Below are positions 1-15,005 of a stretch of DNA of 64,000 nt, in pieces. Within the stretch, counting starts at the first letter, position 1. The number at the start of each line of letters is the position of its first letter. The position numbers and the translations under genes were made by a program. The stretch spans positions 372,001 to 436,000 of the forward strand of contig NW_004457715.1 of the NCBI RefSeq assembly GCF_000203815.1. Direction: 5' to 3'. The DNA is from Cavenderia fasciculata (Eukaryota > Evosea > Eumycetozoa > Acytosteliales > Cavenderiaceae). The notes under the pieces were generated by a model, which saw nothing but the letters and a program-made list of their open reading frames with translations, ran no database searches and had not been told where the DNA came from.

Positions 1-1
1 C

Positions 2-400
2 ACTAGAGTCTCTTTAGATGGCAAGACCGCGCAATCGACCACCTTGAACAAATCTGATCCAATTCTCCTCTGCGGTGCTGTATTTGGAGTTGATGATGGC
101 AATATCCATGGTCTTGCCTTTTTCAAGGGAGGTGTGTTCAACCTTTTCAAATACGAACCAAAACAAAACCAACTCACCATCCATTCTCGCAAGCACACCA
201 TCCCAGCAGGCTATAAAATCCTAAACGTCGCGCCCCAATCCTCCATTTCTGGCACTAATAAATTTACCAGCAGATTCCTCATTAAGTAGGAAACCGGTGG
301 AAGTCTTACCTTTTTGGTGTACCATGACATTCTGTCTGGTGTTCAACTTCCAATTTATGGTACTGCTACTGTAGAATCTATATCCTATGTTTTAGAATAA
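2..400 (+). CDS. 3' end of an unrecognised gene, interrupted by an in-frame TAG
   Basis: The frame is open from base 2 (the gene starts left of the window) to a TAG at 287-289. It then continues in the same frame for 36 more codons to a TAA at 398-400. The codons on both sides look alike (AAC, AAG, ACC, TTC), and the peptide after the TAG (TGGSLTFLVYHDILSG) looks like normal protein. An intron cannot easily remove the stop: the only GT...AG pair around it spans 18 nt. Either this is a recently damaged gene, a readthrough case, or a sequence error; or the real protein simply stops at 289. I do not recognise the family. The visible part has no signal peptide, membrane segment or repeat. Confidence 0.55.
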
Positions 401-553
401 AAAATAAAGAATTGAAAGAAAATAATCACCTTATGCCTGGTCTAAATATTTAATTAATTACAAAAGGGTATATAAATAAATAAATTATTATTTTTTAATA
501 TTAATCTTTATGACATTCAAAATGGATTGGAGGAAGAAGTTTTGGAAACTTAT

Positions 554-2500
554 TTATCGTGGCCTATTAAAATGAAGATTGTTATGATCTGCCAGATCCT
601 GTTGTCTATCCTCTCTTTCTTGTTGTTGGCGCATAGATTGTAATTTCTGTTGAATTTGATTAAATATTTGTTCCTCTTGTTTGAAATGTTGTTGTCTAGT
701 TTGTTGTCGCGGTGGCGATGGTGGATTGAAATGTTGATCATTGTCATTTTCATGTGTACTAAATGTAATAGGGTCATTATTTGATTGACCACCGATATGG
801 TGATTAAATTCATCCTGTAATTTCTTCATTCTCGCTAGCATATCCGACTCTTGTGGTACTCCTTGAATCTTTTTGTCAAACCCATGCTCCTCTTGGATGA
901 CACGCCTTGACTGAGCAGCGTTGAGACTCTTGAGCTCTTCTACGACACGATTTAATGTCTCTGGTGGAGCATCAAATCCAGGTGCCGAAGAGACAAAAGG
1001 GAATTGATTTGCCCAAGCAGAATACTCACTCACAGGTATGATCGAAGTTGTTGCACATACACGAGGATGTGTTACATCAAATTGAATACATTGCATTCCA
1101 CCTTTACACAAACTAGGGTCATCTCTACATCTAGAGAATTCACATCGTTGTGTTGTTTGATTGCAATGCTGTTTAAACAAACATTTACTTCCAAAGCAAT
1201 CATCACCATCCACTGGATTATTAAATGACCATTCTGTACATAATGTACCCCATCCAAATTCATCACAAGTAAATCCAGGTGGACATAATGCACATCCATT
1301 CGGTCCATCTAATAAAATTAAATAATTAATTAAATTGTTGTGTTACAGAGATGAATATAACATACGGAAAACATCATTGTGTAGTGGTACACAATCATAA
1401 TCTGTAAATATACCATGTGAACATTGGAAACCAGGTGGACATGGTGTATCTTTGCATCCAGGCTTTATAGGCAAACTATCTAAATAATTAAACAAATAAA
1501 GGTTAGTCAATTGAAACAAACATGTATCTTTAGAATCTTTTCAAAAACATACTTAATTTTAAATAACAAGCAGCTATATTTAAATCTTCGAGCTCATAGC
1601 ATTCACTGTATATATCACATACTAGATAATCACATGATGTTGGAAGACAAGTATTGACATCGTTGACAATTTTGCAAATGAATCCATCTTTACAATTATT
1701 ATCACATTCTCCTCTTGCCAATTCTATATTTCTATATATATTCTCCTCTGTCAATAGATAAGTGTTAGTATAGGTGGCTATGATGATGATGATGATGCTC
1801 CAAGTAGATATACATACTCTTTTCAAAACAAACAGGAGCAGGGCTACAACACTTTAAAGTAGGGTTCTCACATTGACCAGACATCATTTTACAATCCAAG
1901 TTCTTTTGTTCACATTTCGCAGATTCACAATCCTCTAAATATAATAATAATAATAATAATAATAATGAGACATGTATTTGGTAAGTAAGATGTGTACAAA
2001 TTATTGTCTATTGTGATGATATCTATATATTTACCAACAATAGGATCATAAATTGCATAACCAGATATATTTTGAAAGTCATAGTCCAACTGATACACTT
2101 GATTAGTGACAAGGTTACGTAGACATTTTGTAATATTTCCAGCAGCTGGATCTCTTGCATAGTTGTATGTTGCACTGACACATATCGATCCGATACCAAA
2201 ACAACAACCTCTTAGAGGTATGATCATACAATCTGGATAGGCTGTGAGACATGAATCAGGTCCCAATGTTTCACATTGTCCAACTGCCTCTACAAACAAT
2301 GAACTATAACTAGTAATACTCTTTGTCTGTGACGCTATTATCTGTTGTATATTTATCTGCTGCTGCTGATGATGATAGTGATGATTGAATAGACCAATCA
2401 ACCTATTTGAATAATAATTAAAATCATCTTGACATAATAATATTACTGCAATGATTGACAATAATGTCGTTAATTTTGTTTGTTGATATTTATGTTTCAT
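554..2500 (-). CDS. Secreted Cys-rich protein resembling dictyostelid spore coat proteins
   Basis: Five exons on the minus strand: 2500-2035, 1934-1818, 1723-1553, 1479-1366 and 1308-554, giving 540 aa. A signal peptide (about residues 1-24, LLSIIAVILLC) opens the protein. Residues about 75-155 (CETLGPDSC, YPDCMIIPLRGCCFG) resemble the N-terminal domain of Dictyostelium spore coat proteins. Residues 156-375 hold follistatin-like or EGF-like short Cys modules (for example CPPGFQC and CPPGFTC), roughly one per exon. The tail from about 376 is rich in Gln and His. All four introns are phase 1. Spore coat proteins are secreted by prespore cells into the spore wall. The assignment rests on the Cys pattern and layout, so a different extracellular matrix role is possible. 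It shares a 444-bp divergent promoter with the poly(A) polymerase gene. Confidence 0.8.
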
Positions 2501-2944
2501 TTAGCAGTAATCAGTAAATAACAAAATAGATAAATAAATATATAAATAAATATTCATACAAAACTGTACTCTACTAGATTCAATCATTCATCATTCATCA
2601 CTACAAAATTGTAGTGGGATTATAATCTACCACACTTCCTTCCTTCACTTTTGATCGATTGATTGAGAGAAGAGAGTATATAATACTAAACTGATTCTAC
2701 AAGATTGAAATGAAACCAGAACGGGTCATCGTATCTTGGGAAGTATGAGCAGCGACTTTTGCAACTGGTCAGCCTTGAACTGAACAACTCAACTCGTCTG
2801 CTAGAAAATATTTCTAAAAAAAAATAAAAAAAATAAAAAAAAATTCTTTTTTGTGGAGGGGGGACCTGAAAAAGAGTTGAAAAAACAAAAGCATTATTTT
2901 GTTACTTGTTATAATATTAATATAAATCATCATCAGTTAAAATA
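2501..2944. promoter_or_regulatory. Divergent promoter region
   Basis: This non-coding stretch lies between two divergent starts: the spore-coat-like gene (-) and poly(A) polymerase (+). It is AT-rich, with A-tracts near 2814-2844 and a less AT-rich patch around 2710-2805. I see no clear hairpin or RNA gene. Confidence 0.5.
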
Positions 2945-5925
<2,981 letters not shown>

Positions 5926-6764
5926 ATTGGAATCACATAATATAAACACAAGAAAAAAGATCAAGATTTATTTGGAGCAATAATCAACAAAAAACAATCC
6001 TCAGGCAATCAAATCAAGAAGAGTGCGATACAAAAAAAAAAAGATGGGAAACAAAAGAGAGAGAGAGAGATTTGGAGAAATGGAATTCAAAGGAATTTCC
6101 TTTTCCTTCTTTTTTTTTATTTATATATATCTATCTTCTCCTTTCTTCTTCTTCTTCTAACCTATCCCTTTACTAATCATTCTACCCTTTCCAATCCTTC
6201 TATTCTCGATATATATTTTCTTTTCAACTTTTAGGGTTAGTCAAAAAAAAAAAAAAAAGAATAATAATAATAATTAATAATAATAATATCTATTTTCTTC
6301 TTCTTCTTTGTTCCAATCATACCATTTAAATAAAATAACCTATTTTAACCTTGACGATAAAACAGATATCGTTTAACGTTTTCGTTTTTTTTTATTAAGT
6401 GAAAATGCACACAGCCTTATAACTGCGATCATGTGTTCATCGCACGTGGATGGTCAGACAATTCAGACCAACTGTACAAAAAAAAGAAATAAAAGTTAGT
6501 AGGTTGGGCAAATAAAAAGTGTGTACATGTGACCAATCACAAGATTGTGCTTTAAATCATTGTTATCTTTGCAACTATCAACAACAATAACAACAACAAA
6601 GTATCTCCCTATCCTCGCGCAATGAAAGATGGCACTTGGGAATAACAACAACTATAAAATGGTGACATATTAATATTGACGTCCAAGTTAGTTGGTTATT
6701 ACATATTGTCAACACTACTCTTAAAAGTAGAAACAAATAACATTATTAATCAGCAGTCATCATC
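5926..6764. other. Intergenic region, no gene seen
   Basis: Contains the poly(A) polymerase 3' flank and the promoter of the next gene. It has CT/GA-rich and A-rich simple sequence. A small inverted repeat, TGCGAT/ATCGCA with a 9-nt spacer at 6424-6444, ends next to a CACGTG hexamer. A TATAAA box lies about 110 bp before the next ATG. Confidence 0.5.
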
Positions 6765-8891
6765 ATGTCAGTCATTGATCAGTATCAACCAGTGGTATTC
6801 CAAAACAAAAAGGGATTTGTCGTACCTTCTACTCTTCCAGTCTATGCAGCACAAACCAAGACTAAAGTTACTACAACCGAGACAGCTGTCGATAAAGCTA
6901 AACCATTTTCTGGTAACTACCTATTTAGACAAATGATCAGGTGGTGTATCTATAGATCTTTTATTAATGAATATTATTCTTTGTTGTTTTCTCTCCTCTT
7001 TTAGATGCATTCTATGACAAGATGACTCTTAGTTCAGAGAACTTTGTCAATTTCGTTGCTGGCAAGATTACTGATAAGACGGCTAGTTTAGAGGAACTTT
7101 TATCATTCTCTTCTTTTGACTCGGATGACAAGTACACTGACAAGGTCAAACAAGCTGCCGACATGCATTTCATCAGTCTCGTTCAGTACTATATGAACGA
7201 TGAAGTGAGAAACATCTTGGGTTGGTCAAAACCAGCTCCTCATGCAAGATTGCTAGAGATTGCATCGAGTGACAAGGTAGTAGCATGGTACAAAAAGTAT
7301 TCACTACTCTATGCTCATTATTTGGTTAGTCTACAACTTAAAGGTGCAATCAAAATTAAAGTTTTAGAAGCTGATATTAAAACAATGACTTCTTCTGTAT
7401 GTAGAATATAATATTTAAATATATATATATATAAATAATTATACTAACTTTATTTTTCTCTAGAAAATCTATGTTAAACAAACATCAGCAATCTTTAAGT
7501 TTGCATTTATTGAACGTAATCCAAAGATTACAATTTATCTCAAAAATGCAAAGAAATGGACTGAAGATTTAAAGAATTATTATTTAACCAATTCCAAGTG
7601 TCTAGAGGAATGGATGAGATCATTCCAAGAGAACTACAACTTTGAAACTTTTTTTGCAAAGTTTGCAAATGTATTTTCATCAACTGGTCACCAAACTCAA
7701 GCCAACCAGATTTTGAATATTCCAAAAACTATGAATTGTTTGGATAGTATTGTTTCAAATGTACGTACAGCTGCAACAATCATTGATCATTATACAAAGT
7801 ATATTTATTTATTTTATTTTATTTATTTTTAGATTCGAAACAAATTAGATGTTTTGGATCAAAGTGCAAAATCATCAAGTGAAGTTATTAATTTCTTTTA
7901 TTCCTCACAATATGCATTCTTTTCATCGATGACCAACCTCGATGGTAATGCAGAATATTTCAAAGCAATGGAAAAACATGTTGACGATGTATTGGACCGT
8001 CTCTCCAAACTCAAAGAATCTAGTTTGTCTGGGCCACAATTAGACTTTTACAAATTGTATAAAGATGTCTTGTTGGCATGTGGAGGTATGGCAGGTGTAA
8101 GATTCCAACTAACCAACGCTATCAAAAGAACTGTTAATCGTATTGCACCCTACACTGATATTACCATGGGCTTTGAAAATATCTTAAAAATGCCACAGAT
8201 GGAAACCGAGAATATGAAGATATTCTTGCAAGAGAATGCGCCAGACGTTGTTAAAAAGGTTCCTAAAGGAGTCAACTTTTTCATGTCAATGTGGAGAGGT
8301 TGTCAATCCATCTCGATTCTCTATGGTATAGTCAACTTTGATCCAAAGGCCGGTGTACTTAGCAACACCCAGTTTATCGGTGACTCACTTGCTATTGTCC
8401 TCGATACCTTTACAACTATCCAAAAAGTTGATGTTGCATTCACTGCACCATTTGCATCGTTGGCCAAAGGTATTAGTAACGCTCTAAAGGTATTCAAGCC
8501 AACCCAACTCGTCAAACTCTTCTCGTCGAGTATGAAGTGGTTCTTTACTAAATCGTTTAACGATTTCCTCAATTTTAGAGTGTGTCCAGCTCTCATTGTT
8601 CTTTCATGTATTATGAATTGTATCGATATTGCCAAAGATATTGAAGAAGGTAAATGGGGTGAACTAGCCTGCGACGTTGCAGCACTTGGATTAAACATTG
8701 CCACCGTTGCTGTTTTAGTGGCCGGTGCCAGTTGGAGTGGACCAGTTGCATTGGTACTTGGTGGTGTTGCCATCCTCGTACTCATTATTAAACTTTGGAT
8801 CTCTACCCCTGAGAAAAGCCCTGCTCAAAAGTTTTTGGAATCAAAGTTTGTTTTACTTGCTTACAAGAGACTTCCAGCTGCTGCTGCCTAA
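6765..8891 (+). CDS. Unknown 631-aa protein with hydrophobic C-terminal hairpin
   Basis: Four exons (6765-6912, 7005-7396, 7464-7760, 7833-8891) give 631 aa. The first donor could instead be at 6946, which would add 11 codons; the one chosen gives the smoother join KPFS-DAFYDK. I do not recognise the family. Most of the protein looks alpha-helical, with no signal peptide and few low-complexity runs, which is unusual here. Near the C-terminus there is one hydrophobic stretch (about 527-545) and then a longer Ala/Val/Gly-rich pair (about 560-600; IATVAVLVAGASW and LVLGGVAILVLII) that could form a membrane hairpin, followed by a short basic tail. This layout is seen in membrane-inserting helical proteins, but I see no catalytic motif and do not assign a function. 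Confidence 0.85.
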
Positions 8892-9359
8892 AAATAATAA
8901 TTAAATAAATAAATATTATTATTACAAGATCAATATTGACTTTTAAAAGTCTCAAAAGAAGAGGAAGAGTATTTCTCGAAAAAATATCTAATACATAAAC
9001 AACAAGAACCAGCCAGACTGGAGGAGAGGAGTGTTATTTTCACAGATTCTAATTGAACCTCTGTTTTTTTGGATAAATATTTATTTTTTTACCTTTTTTG
9101 GTCGTTCAATACCAAAAAGAAAAATAGAGTGGTGAATTTGAGCTAAAAGGGAATTTTTGCAATGAATATTGTGTTGGTTTCCTGCGATGGGAGTATGGGT
9201 AGCTAATTAGGGGGGTCTATTGAATATTAATTAATATTAATCTCCTAGCTAACAACACTATAATCTTGTCTGAGAGACTGAAAATATTGATTTAAATATC
9301 GCAGCTCCTCTAACAATCTCATTTCATTCATTAAACCCAACAAACAAATAATTATAAAC
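8892..9359. other. Intergenic region, no gene seen
   Basis: AT-rich spacer between two same-strand genes. It has T-runs near 9063-9100 and a TTAATATTAATTAATATTAA-type palindromic AT block near 9222-9241. No structured element stands out. Confidence 0.4.
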
Positions 9360-9698
9360 ATGTCGGATCTTATTTTAGATAACTTAACAGGATACAAAGG
9401 AAAAGTAAAGAAGCAAGGTAGGTGAAAGAACAATTTAAATTATTTATATAAAATAATATTGCATGACACATTCTAACATTTTCTTTATAATCTCTCTTTT
9501 AATTTCATTTAATTATTCAATTGAATAATTATAGGAGCTGATAGTCATGCCACACCAAAGCGTAGATATCATCATCCAGTCATTGATACAGATCAATTTG
9601 AAATCCCACCAGAGAACGCATCCAAGCTTAGATTAAACGGTGACACCAAGATTGGTGGTGATAAGAAAAGAAACCTTTGGGGAGGAGGAAACAGATAG
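9360..9698 (+). CDS. Small basic protein, 73 aa, unknown
   Basis: Two exons (9360-9417 and 9535-9698) joined in phase 1 give a 73-aa hydrophilic protein that starts MSDLILDNLTGYKGKVKKQG and ends in a Trp-Gly-Gly-Gly motif (KRNLWGGGNR). The ATG follows an A-rich leader (ATAAAC), as usual in dictyostelids. Splice sites are canonical (GTAGGT and TTATAG). It is rich in Lys, Arg, Asp and Asn, has no membrane segment, and looks partly disordered. The short motif PENASKLRLNGDTKIGG and the glycine-rich end suggest a conserved small eukaryotic protein, but I cannot place it. It is too fragmented to show as a long open frame. Confidence 0.7.
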
Positions 9699-10346
9699 AT
9701 AGACTGATATCAAATAATACTACTACTGTAGTTCCCAAAACAAAAAAAAAAAAAAAACAATAAATATTTCTATCAATCAAAATATATCATTCATTTATTG
9801 CACATATTATTAATATGTTCCAGATAAGATGGTGGAATTGATTTCCACTTTTAATCGCCATAATATTTTTGAATCCCATTATGAATTCCTGACTGGTTCT
9901 TTGTTTCAACCCGGGTTGATAAGATTCTTATCTTATCTTATCTTTTAAGGGTAATGGTCTAAAACCTTACCAAGGTGTTTATACAAAGATATGGGCATTT
10001 GAGAAAATACAATTCTTTTTTTACAATGTTTTTCTCGATTTTGTAATTCCTTTCTGTTTACCAAAAAAACTATAAATACAACAACAATTTTTGTTGTTAG
10101 TTTAATTCAATACATAATTATCAATCATTTTTATATAGAGATATTCTTCAAGAAAGATATTCTATTTCTATATTTAATTATATTAAATAATATAATATTA
10201 GTATTAAATTAATTTATTCATTTTTTTTTAAAATTTTTGCGATCAAGCAACCCGAGTAGTAGGACAAAAGAATCTATCTTCATCTCTGTTTGTTTGTGTG
10301 TGTTGTTCATTGTCTCTATTCTCGACTTATATAAATATAACAAAAG
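9699..10346. promoter_or_regulatory. Intergenic region with palindrome and GATA-type motif cluster
   Basis: This is the spacer before valyl-tRNA synthetase. At 9906-9919 there is a perfect 14-nt palindrome with centre CCCGGG. It abuts one GATAAG and three CTTATC motifs within 9918-9942. Dictyostelids encode many GATA-type factors. The remainder is AT-rich and shows nothing else. Confidence 0.5.
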
Positions 10347-13300
10347 ATGAGTGAACCAAAACCAACTACTCAAACTCCAACACCTGTTGAATTGACAGAG
10401 GAGCAAAAGAAGAAGCAAGAAGAGAAAAAGAAGGCAAAGGAAGCCGAAAAGCAAGCAAAGCTTGCAAAGTTGGCTGAAAAGGAATCTAAAGCTGTATGTA
10501 TTGAGAGAGAGAAACAGAGAGAGAATAGAGATATATAGACAGAGATACATAGGGAATAGATAGCTAACAAAGATATATCTATCGTATTATAATAGAAAGC
10601 ATTAAAAGAAAAGGAAGAAGAAAATAAGAAAAAGAAAGCAGCAAAGGAAGCAGAAGAAAAGGAAGCTGCTGACAAAGAAGCTGCAAAGTTACGTGATTAT
10701 ACCGACAAGGTATTACAAACACCAATTGGAGAAAAGAAGGGTAAGAAGCAAGATAGGAGATAAAGAGGAGAATAGCCATATTGAGAGGACTCTCAAACTT
10801 ACATTACTTTTACATTTTATTCTTTTAGAATTCTCTGGAGAATTATACCCATCATATCATCCACCAGCAGTTGAAGCACGTTGGTATGATTGGTGGCTCA
10901 AGAATGAATTCTTTAGCCCAGAAAAGCAATTAGAGATTCAACAACACGTCCAAAAGGATAAAAAGTTTGTTATTGTCATTCCACCACCCAACGTCACTGG
11001 TTCGTTGCATTTGGGTCATGCTTTGACAAACTCGATTCAAGATGCGATTGTTCGTTATCACAGAATGAAGGGTGAAGTTGCACTCTGGGTTCCAGGTACC
11101 GATCACGCTGGTATTGCAACACAAGCTGTTGTCGAGAAAAAGTTGATGCGTGAACGTAACATTACTCGTCACGAAATTGGTCGTGAACAATTTGTTTCTG
11201 AAGTTTGGAAATGGAAGGACGAGTATGGATCACGTATCCAAAACCAACTCAAAAAGTTGGCTTCTTCATTGGACTGGAAGCGTGAGGCATTTACATTGGA
11301 CGATACTCGTTCACGTGCTGTAAACACTGCCTTTGTTCGCATGTTTAACGATGGTTTGATTACTCGTTCATCGCGTCTTGTCAATTGGTCTTGTGCACTC
11401 AAGACTGCCATCTCTGACATTGAAGTCGACTATAAGGACTTGGAAAAGCACACCAAGATGTCTGTCCCAGGACACAGCGGTGAATACGATTTTGGTGTTC
11501 TCTTTGAATTTGGTTACCCAGTCGAGGGCAGCCAAGAACTCTTGTACGTTGCCACCACCCGTATCGAGACCATGTTGGCCGATACTGCCGTCGCCATCCA
11601 CTCTGACGACGCTCGTTACAAGCATCTCCACGGAAAGTTTGTCGTCCATCCATTGCTCGGCAAGCGTATTCCCATCATCACCGATGATGTCCTCGTCGAC
11701 CCATCCTTTGGTACCGGTGTTGTCAAGGTTACACCAGCACACGATCCAAACGATTATGAAACTGGTCTCCGTCACAATCTTCCCATGATCAACCTCTTTA
11801 CCGACGAAGGTTTGATCAACGAGAATGGTGGTCAATTCAAGGGATTGAAGCGTTTCGATGCTCGTAATGCCGTTATCAAGGCACTCGAAGAAAAGGGTTG
11901 CTACAAGGGCATGAAGGACAACAAGATGCGTATTGGTGTTTGCTCACGTTCCAAGGACGTCATCGAGCCAATGGTCAAGCCACAATGGTACGTCAAGTGT
12001 GGAGACATGGCTCAACGTGCCATCAAGGCCGTCGTCGACAAGGAACTCGAGATTATCCCAGCCACCCACGAGGTTACTTGGTTCCGTTGGTTAGAGGGTA
12101 TCAAGGATTGGTGTGTCTCTCGTCAATTGTGGTGGGGCCATCGTATCCCTGCCTACTTGGCACGTATCCAAGGTCGTCCCGAACCAGACCACTTTGACAT
12201 GGAGAACTGGGTTGTTGGTGAGACCAAGGAAGAGGCTTTGGCCGTTGCATTGAAGCGTTTCAACGTTGCTGCCGACCAAATCTCGCTCGAACAAGATCCA
12301 GATGTCTTGGACACTTGGTTTTCGTCTGGTTTGTTCCCATTCTCAACTATGGGATGGCCAGAAAAGACTGCCGACATGGAAAACTTTTACCCAACCAGCC
12401 TTCTCGAGACTGGCTCGGACATTCTCTTCTTTTGGGTCGCCCGTATGGTTATGATGGGTCAACAACTCACCGGCCAATTACCATTCAAGCAAGTCTTCCT
12501 CCACGCCATGGTTCGTGACTCTCACGGTCACAAGATGAGCAAATCATTGGGCAACGTCATTGATCCAACCGACGTTATCAATGGTATCTCCCTCAACCAA
12601 CTCCAAGAGAACCTCAAGACTGGTAATCTTGAACAAAAGGAGTTTACCAGAGCCTCTGCTGCCCTCAAGCTCGACTATCCAAACGGTATCCCAGAGTGTG
12701 GTACCGATGCCCTCCGTTTTGCCCTCTGCGCCTACACCTCGCAAGGTCGTGACATTAACCTTGATATTCTCCGTGTCGATGGTTACCGTCGTTTCTGCAA
12801 CAAGATTTGGAACGCTACCCGTTTCGCTTTGATGAAGTTGGGTACCGACTATAAGCCAATCGACTTTGACGCCGAAGCACTCATCAACAACTCGTCCTCG
12901 GTCAACCGTTGGATCTTGAATGCTGCTGCACGTGCCATCCGTCTCGTCGACCAAGGTTTCAAAGACTATGACTTTGCTGCTGCCACCACCGCCATTTACA
13001 ACTTTTGGTTGCACGAACTCTGTGATTTCTACCTCGAAACCACCAAGCCCATCTTTAGTGACGACAATAACGACGCTGAAGACAAGCTCCGTACCAAGCA
13101 CACCCTCTACACTTGCATTGAAATCGGTCTCAAGTTGCTCCACCCATTCATGCCATATTTGACCGAAGAACTCTACCAATCGATTGCTCACCGTCCATCC
13201 GACAATCTCCCCACCATCATGTTGGCACAGTTCCCACTCGAACAACCACAATGGATCGACGCCAACATTGAAGAGGAAATGAAGCAATGCCAAGACCTCA

Positions 13301-13749
13301 TCACTGCCATCCGTTCGCTCTGCAACAAGTACCGTGTCAAAAAGGTCCCCATCTTTGCTCACGCCAAAAAGGAGGAATTGCACAAATTGTTTAGCCGTCA
13401 CGCTCACCTCATCAAGGTCCTCACCAACGCCTCGGACTTCCAAGTCCACCTCACCTCTGAAGGTCGTACCGGATGCGTCGTCGACACTTACAATGACAGT
13501 CTCTCGATCCTTCTCGATCTCTCCACTTCTATCGATTTCACTGCTGAAATCAAACGTCTTGAAGGCAGTCGTACCAACTTGCTCACTCAAAAGGACGCTC
13601 TTTTGAAAAAGATTAACATCCCATCCTATGACAAGGTCCCACAAAAAATCCGTGAAGATAATACTACCAAACTCAATGGTATCGAAGAAGAAATTAAAAC
13701 TCTTTCAAATAGTATTGAATCCTTTCAAAAAATGTCTTTAAACAAATAA
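10347..13749 (+). CDS. valS: Valyl-tRNA synthetase
   Basis: Charges tRNA-Val with valine. Three exons (10347-10493, 10596-10740, 10829-13749) give 1070 aa. The real start is the ATG at 10347: the first two exons encode a Lys/Glu/Ala-rich extension ([14 protein letters not shown]), like that of eukaryotic cytosolic enzymes. A longer open frame beginning at 10693 runs through the 88-nt second intron and is misleading. The class I signatures are present: HLGH ([15 protein letters not shown], near residue 157) and KMSKS ([11 protein letters not shown], near 665). The editing domain ([20 protein letters not shown]) and the anticodon-binding and C-terminal coiled-coil regions follow. Codon use is strongly C-ending (AAG, CGT, TTC, GAC), as in highly expressed genes. 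One such gene often serves cytosol and mitochondria by alternative starts. I see no clear mitochondrial presequence here. Confidence 0.97.
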
Positions 13750-14242
13750 AAGAAATGAAAACTAAATAAAATAAAATAAATCCCTAAACTACAAAAAAAA
13801 AAAAAAAAAAAAAAAGGATATCAACGACATGATTGGACCAATCAATCTTTGAATTAATTAATTAATTTAACTGACATTGGTCCAACAGATTAAAGAAAGA
13901 TTTTATTCGCCTTTCTCTTTTCAAAAAGACATTTTACCAAAAAACAATGGTAAAAATCTATATGTTTGGGGGGTTCAAGTCAGTTGATTTGACAATGCAT
14001 CGAAATTTTCAACGTCTTTCAGTTCCAGATCTGATCGACTTTTACACTTTAGAAAAGTTTTAAATAAAAATAACTACCAATACCACTGCTTTACTTAGAT
14101 CTACCCTTCTATTTCAAAGAAGGATCAAATGGTTTAAAAAAAAAGAAAACCGTGATGTATAAATAGAGACTTACAAAAAAACAAGCTCATTATTTATTTA
14201 TTTCTTGCTTATCGTTTATCGATTATTATCTATCTCTTTTAA
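13750..14242. other. Intergenic region with TATA box
   Basis: The 3' flank of valyl-tRNA synthetase has an A-run at 13793-13815. A TATAAATA box at 14158-14165 lies about 80 bp before the next ATG. I see nothing else. Confidence 0.5.
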
Positions 14243-15005
14243 ATGGCACTTAATATTACTAAACCAGGTATTGCTACCTTTATATTATTTGGTCTTGTAT
14301 GGATCACTTTAATTATTTCTTTTTCAAGTATGTTAAATGATAAAGAAAAATCTGCATCACTAGAACAATAAGTTAACTTTGTTTTTTTTTTTTGTAGCAT
14401 ATTGGTATAGATTAAAAATAGAATCATCATCATCAAGTGGATCAACAGAAGAAAATGATTTTACAATTACAGTTAATATGAAATACAATGAATTCAAAGT
14501 GACACAAGAAACAAGTTTTGGAAAAACCACTGGTACTACAGATATTAAAGAGACTGATCAAAATAGAAATCAATTGGCTATATTCAAAACATCTCTTGCA
14601 TTCTCTGTGATTGGATGGCTATTTGTGACTGCTTCTCTTGTCATGGTCATGGCCAACATTGCTGGACTATTTATCAAACTTCCCAAAGTAGCTGTTTTAA
14701 TTGCTAAATTCACTCCCATTGTTACATTGGGTTGTTGTTTCATTGCACTCTTTGTATTCTTGGGTTTACCCAATGCAACCAAGAGAGACTGTATGAATAG
14801 TGGTGGTAATGAAGATACTTGCAGTACCGATCAAAATATTCACTTTATGGGCTCGCATACCGAAGATACTGGTAACATTATTGTCAAGACTGCATGGGGA
14901 CCAACAACATCTTGGGCTGCTATTGTTTGTGCAACTGCTCTTCAACTTGCTGGTACTATTGTCAATATTATGTTCCAAAAATATGAACATGAAACTCCTA
15001 AATAA
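14243..15005 (+). CDS. Four-helix membrane protein, tandem copy 1
   Basis: Two exons (14243-14327 and 14398-15005) give 230 aa. Four hydrophobic segments are visible: about residues 9-28, 93-118, 128-152 and 198-221. A long polar loop lies between the first and second, and a Cys-containing loop (DCMNSGGNEDTCS) between the third and fourth. This layout resembles claudin/tetraspan-like proteins, but I see no diagnostic tetraspanin CCG motif, so the family is unnamed. The intron falls at phase 1 just after the first membrane helix, before the sequence TYWYR. The next gene has the same intron position and layout, so the two are tandem duplicates. Confidence 0.88.

Noticed and set aside
10693-10828. 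Open frame continuing upstream of valyl-tRNA synthetase exon 3
   Set aside because: It crosses an 88-nt intron with good GTAAGA and TTTTAG sites. The true exon 2 is in another frame and gives the expected Lys/Glu-rich extension.
12544-13644. 366-aa open frame on the minus strand
   Set aside because: Exact antisense of the valyl-tRNA synthetase gene, which has strong homology. The frame is open only because of the C-ending codon bias of that gene.
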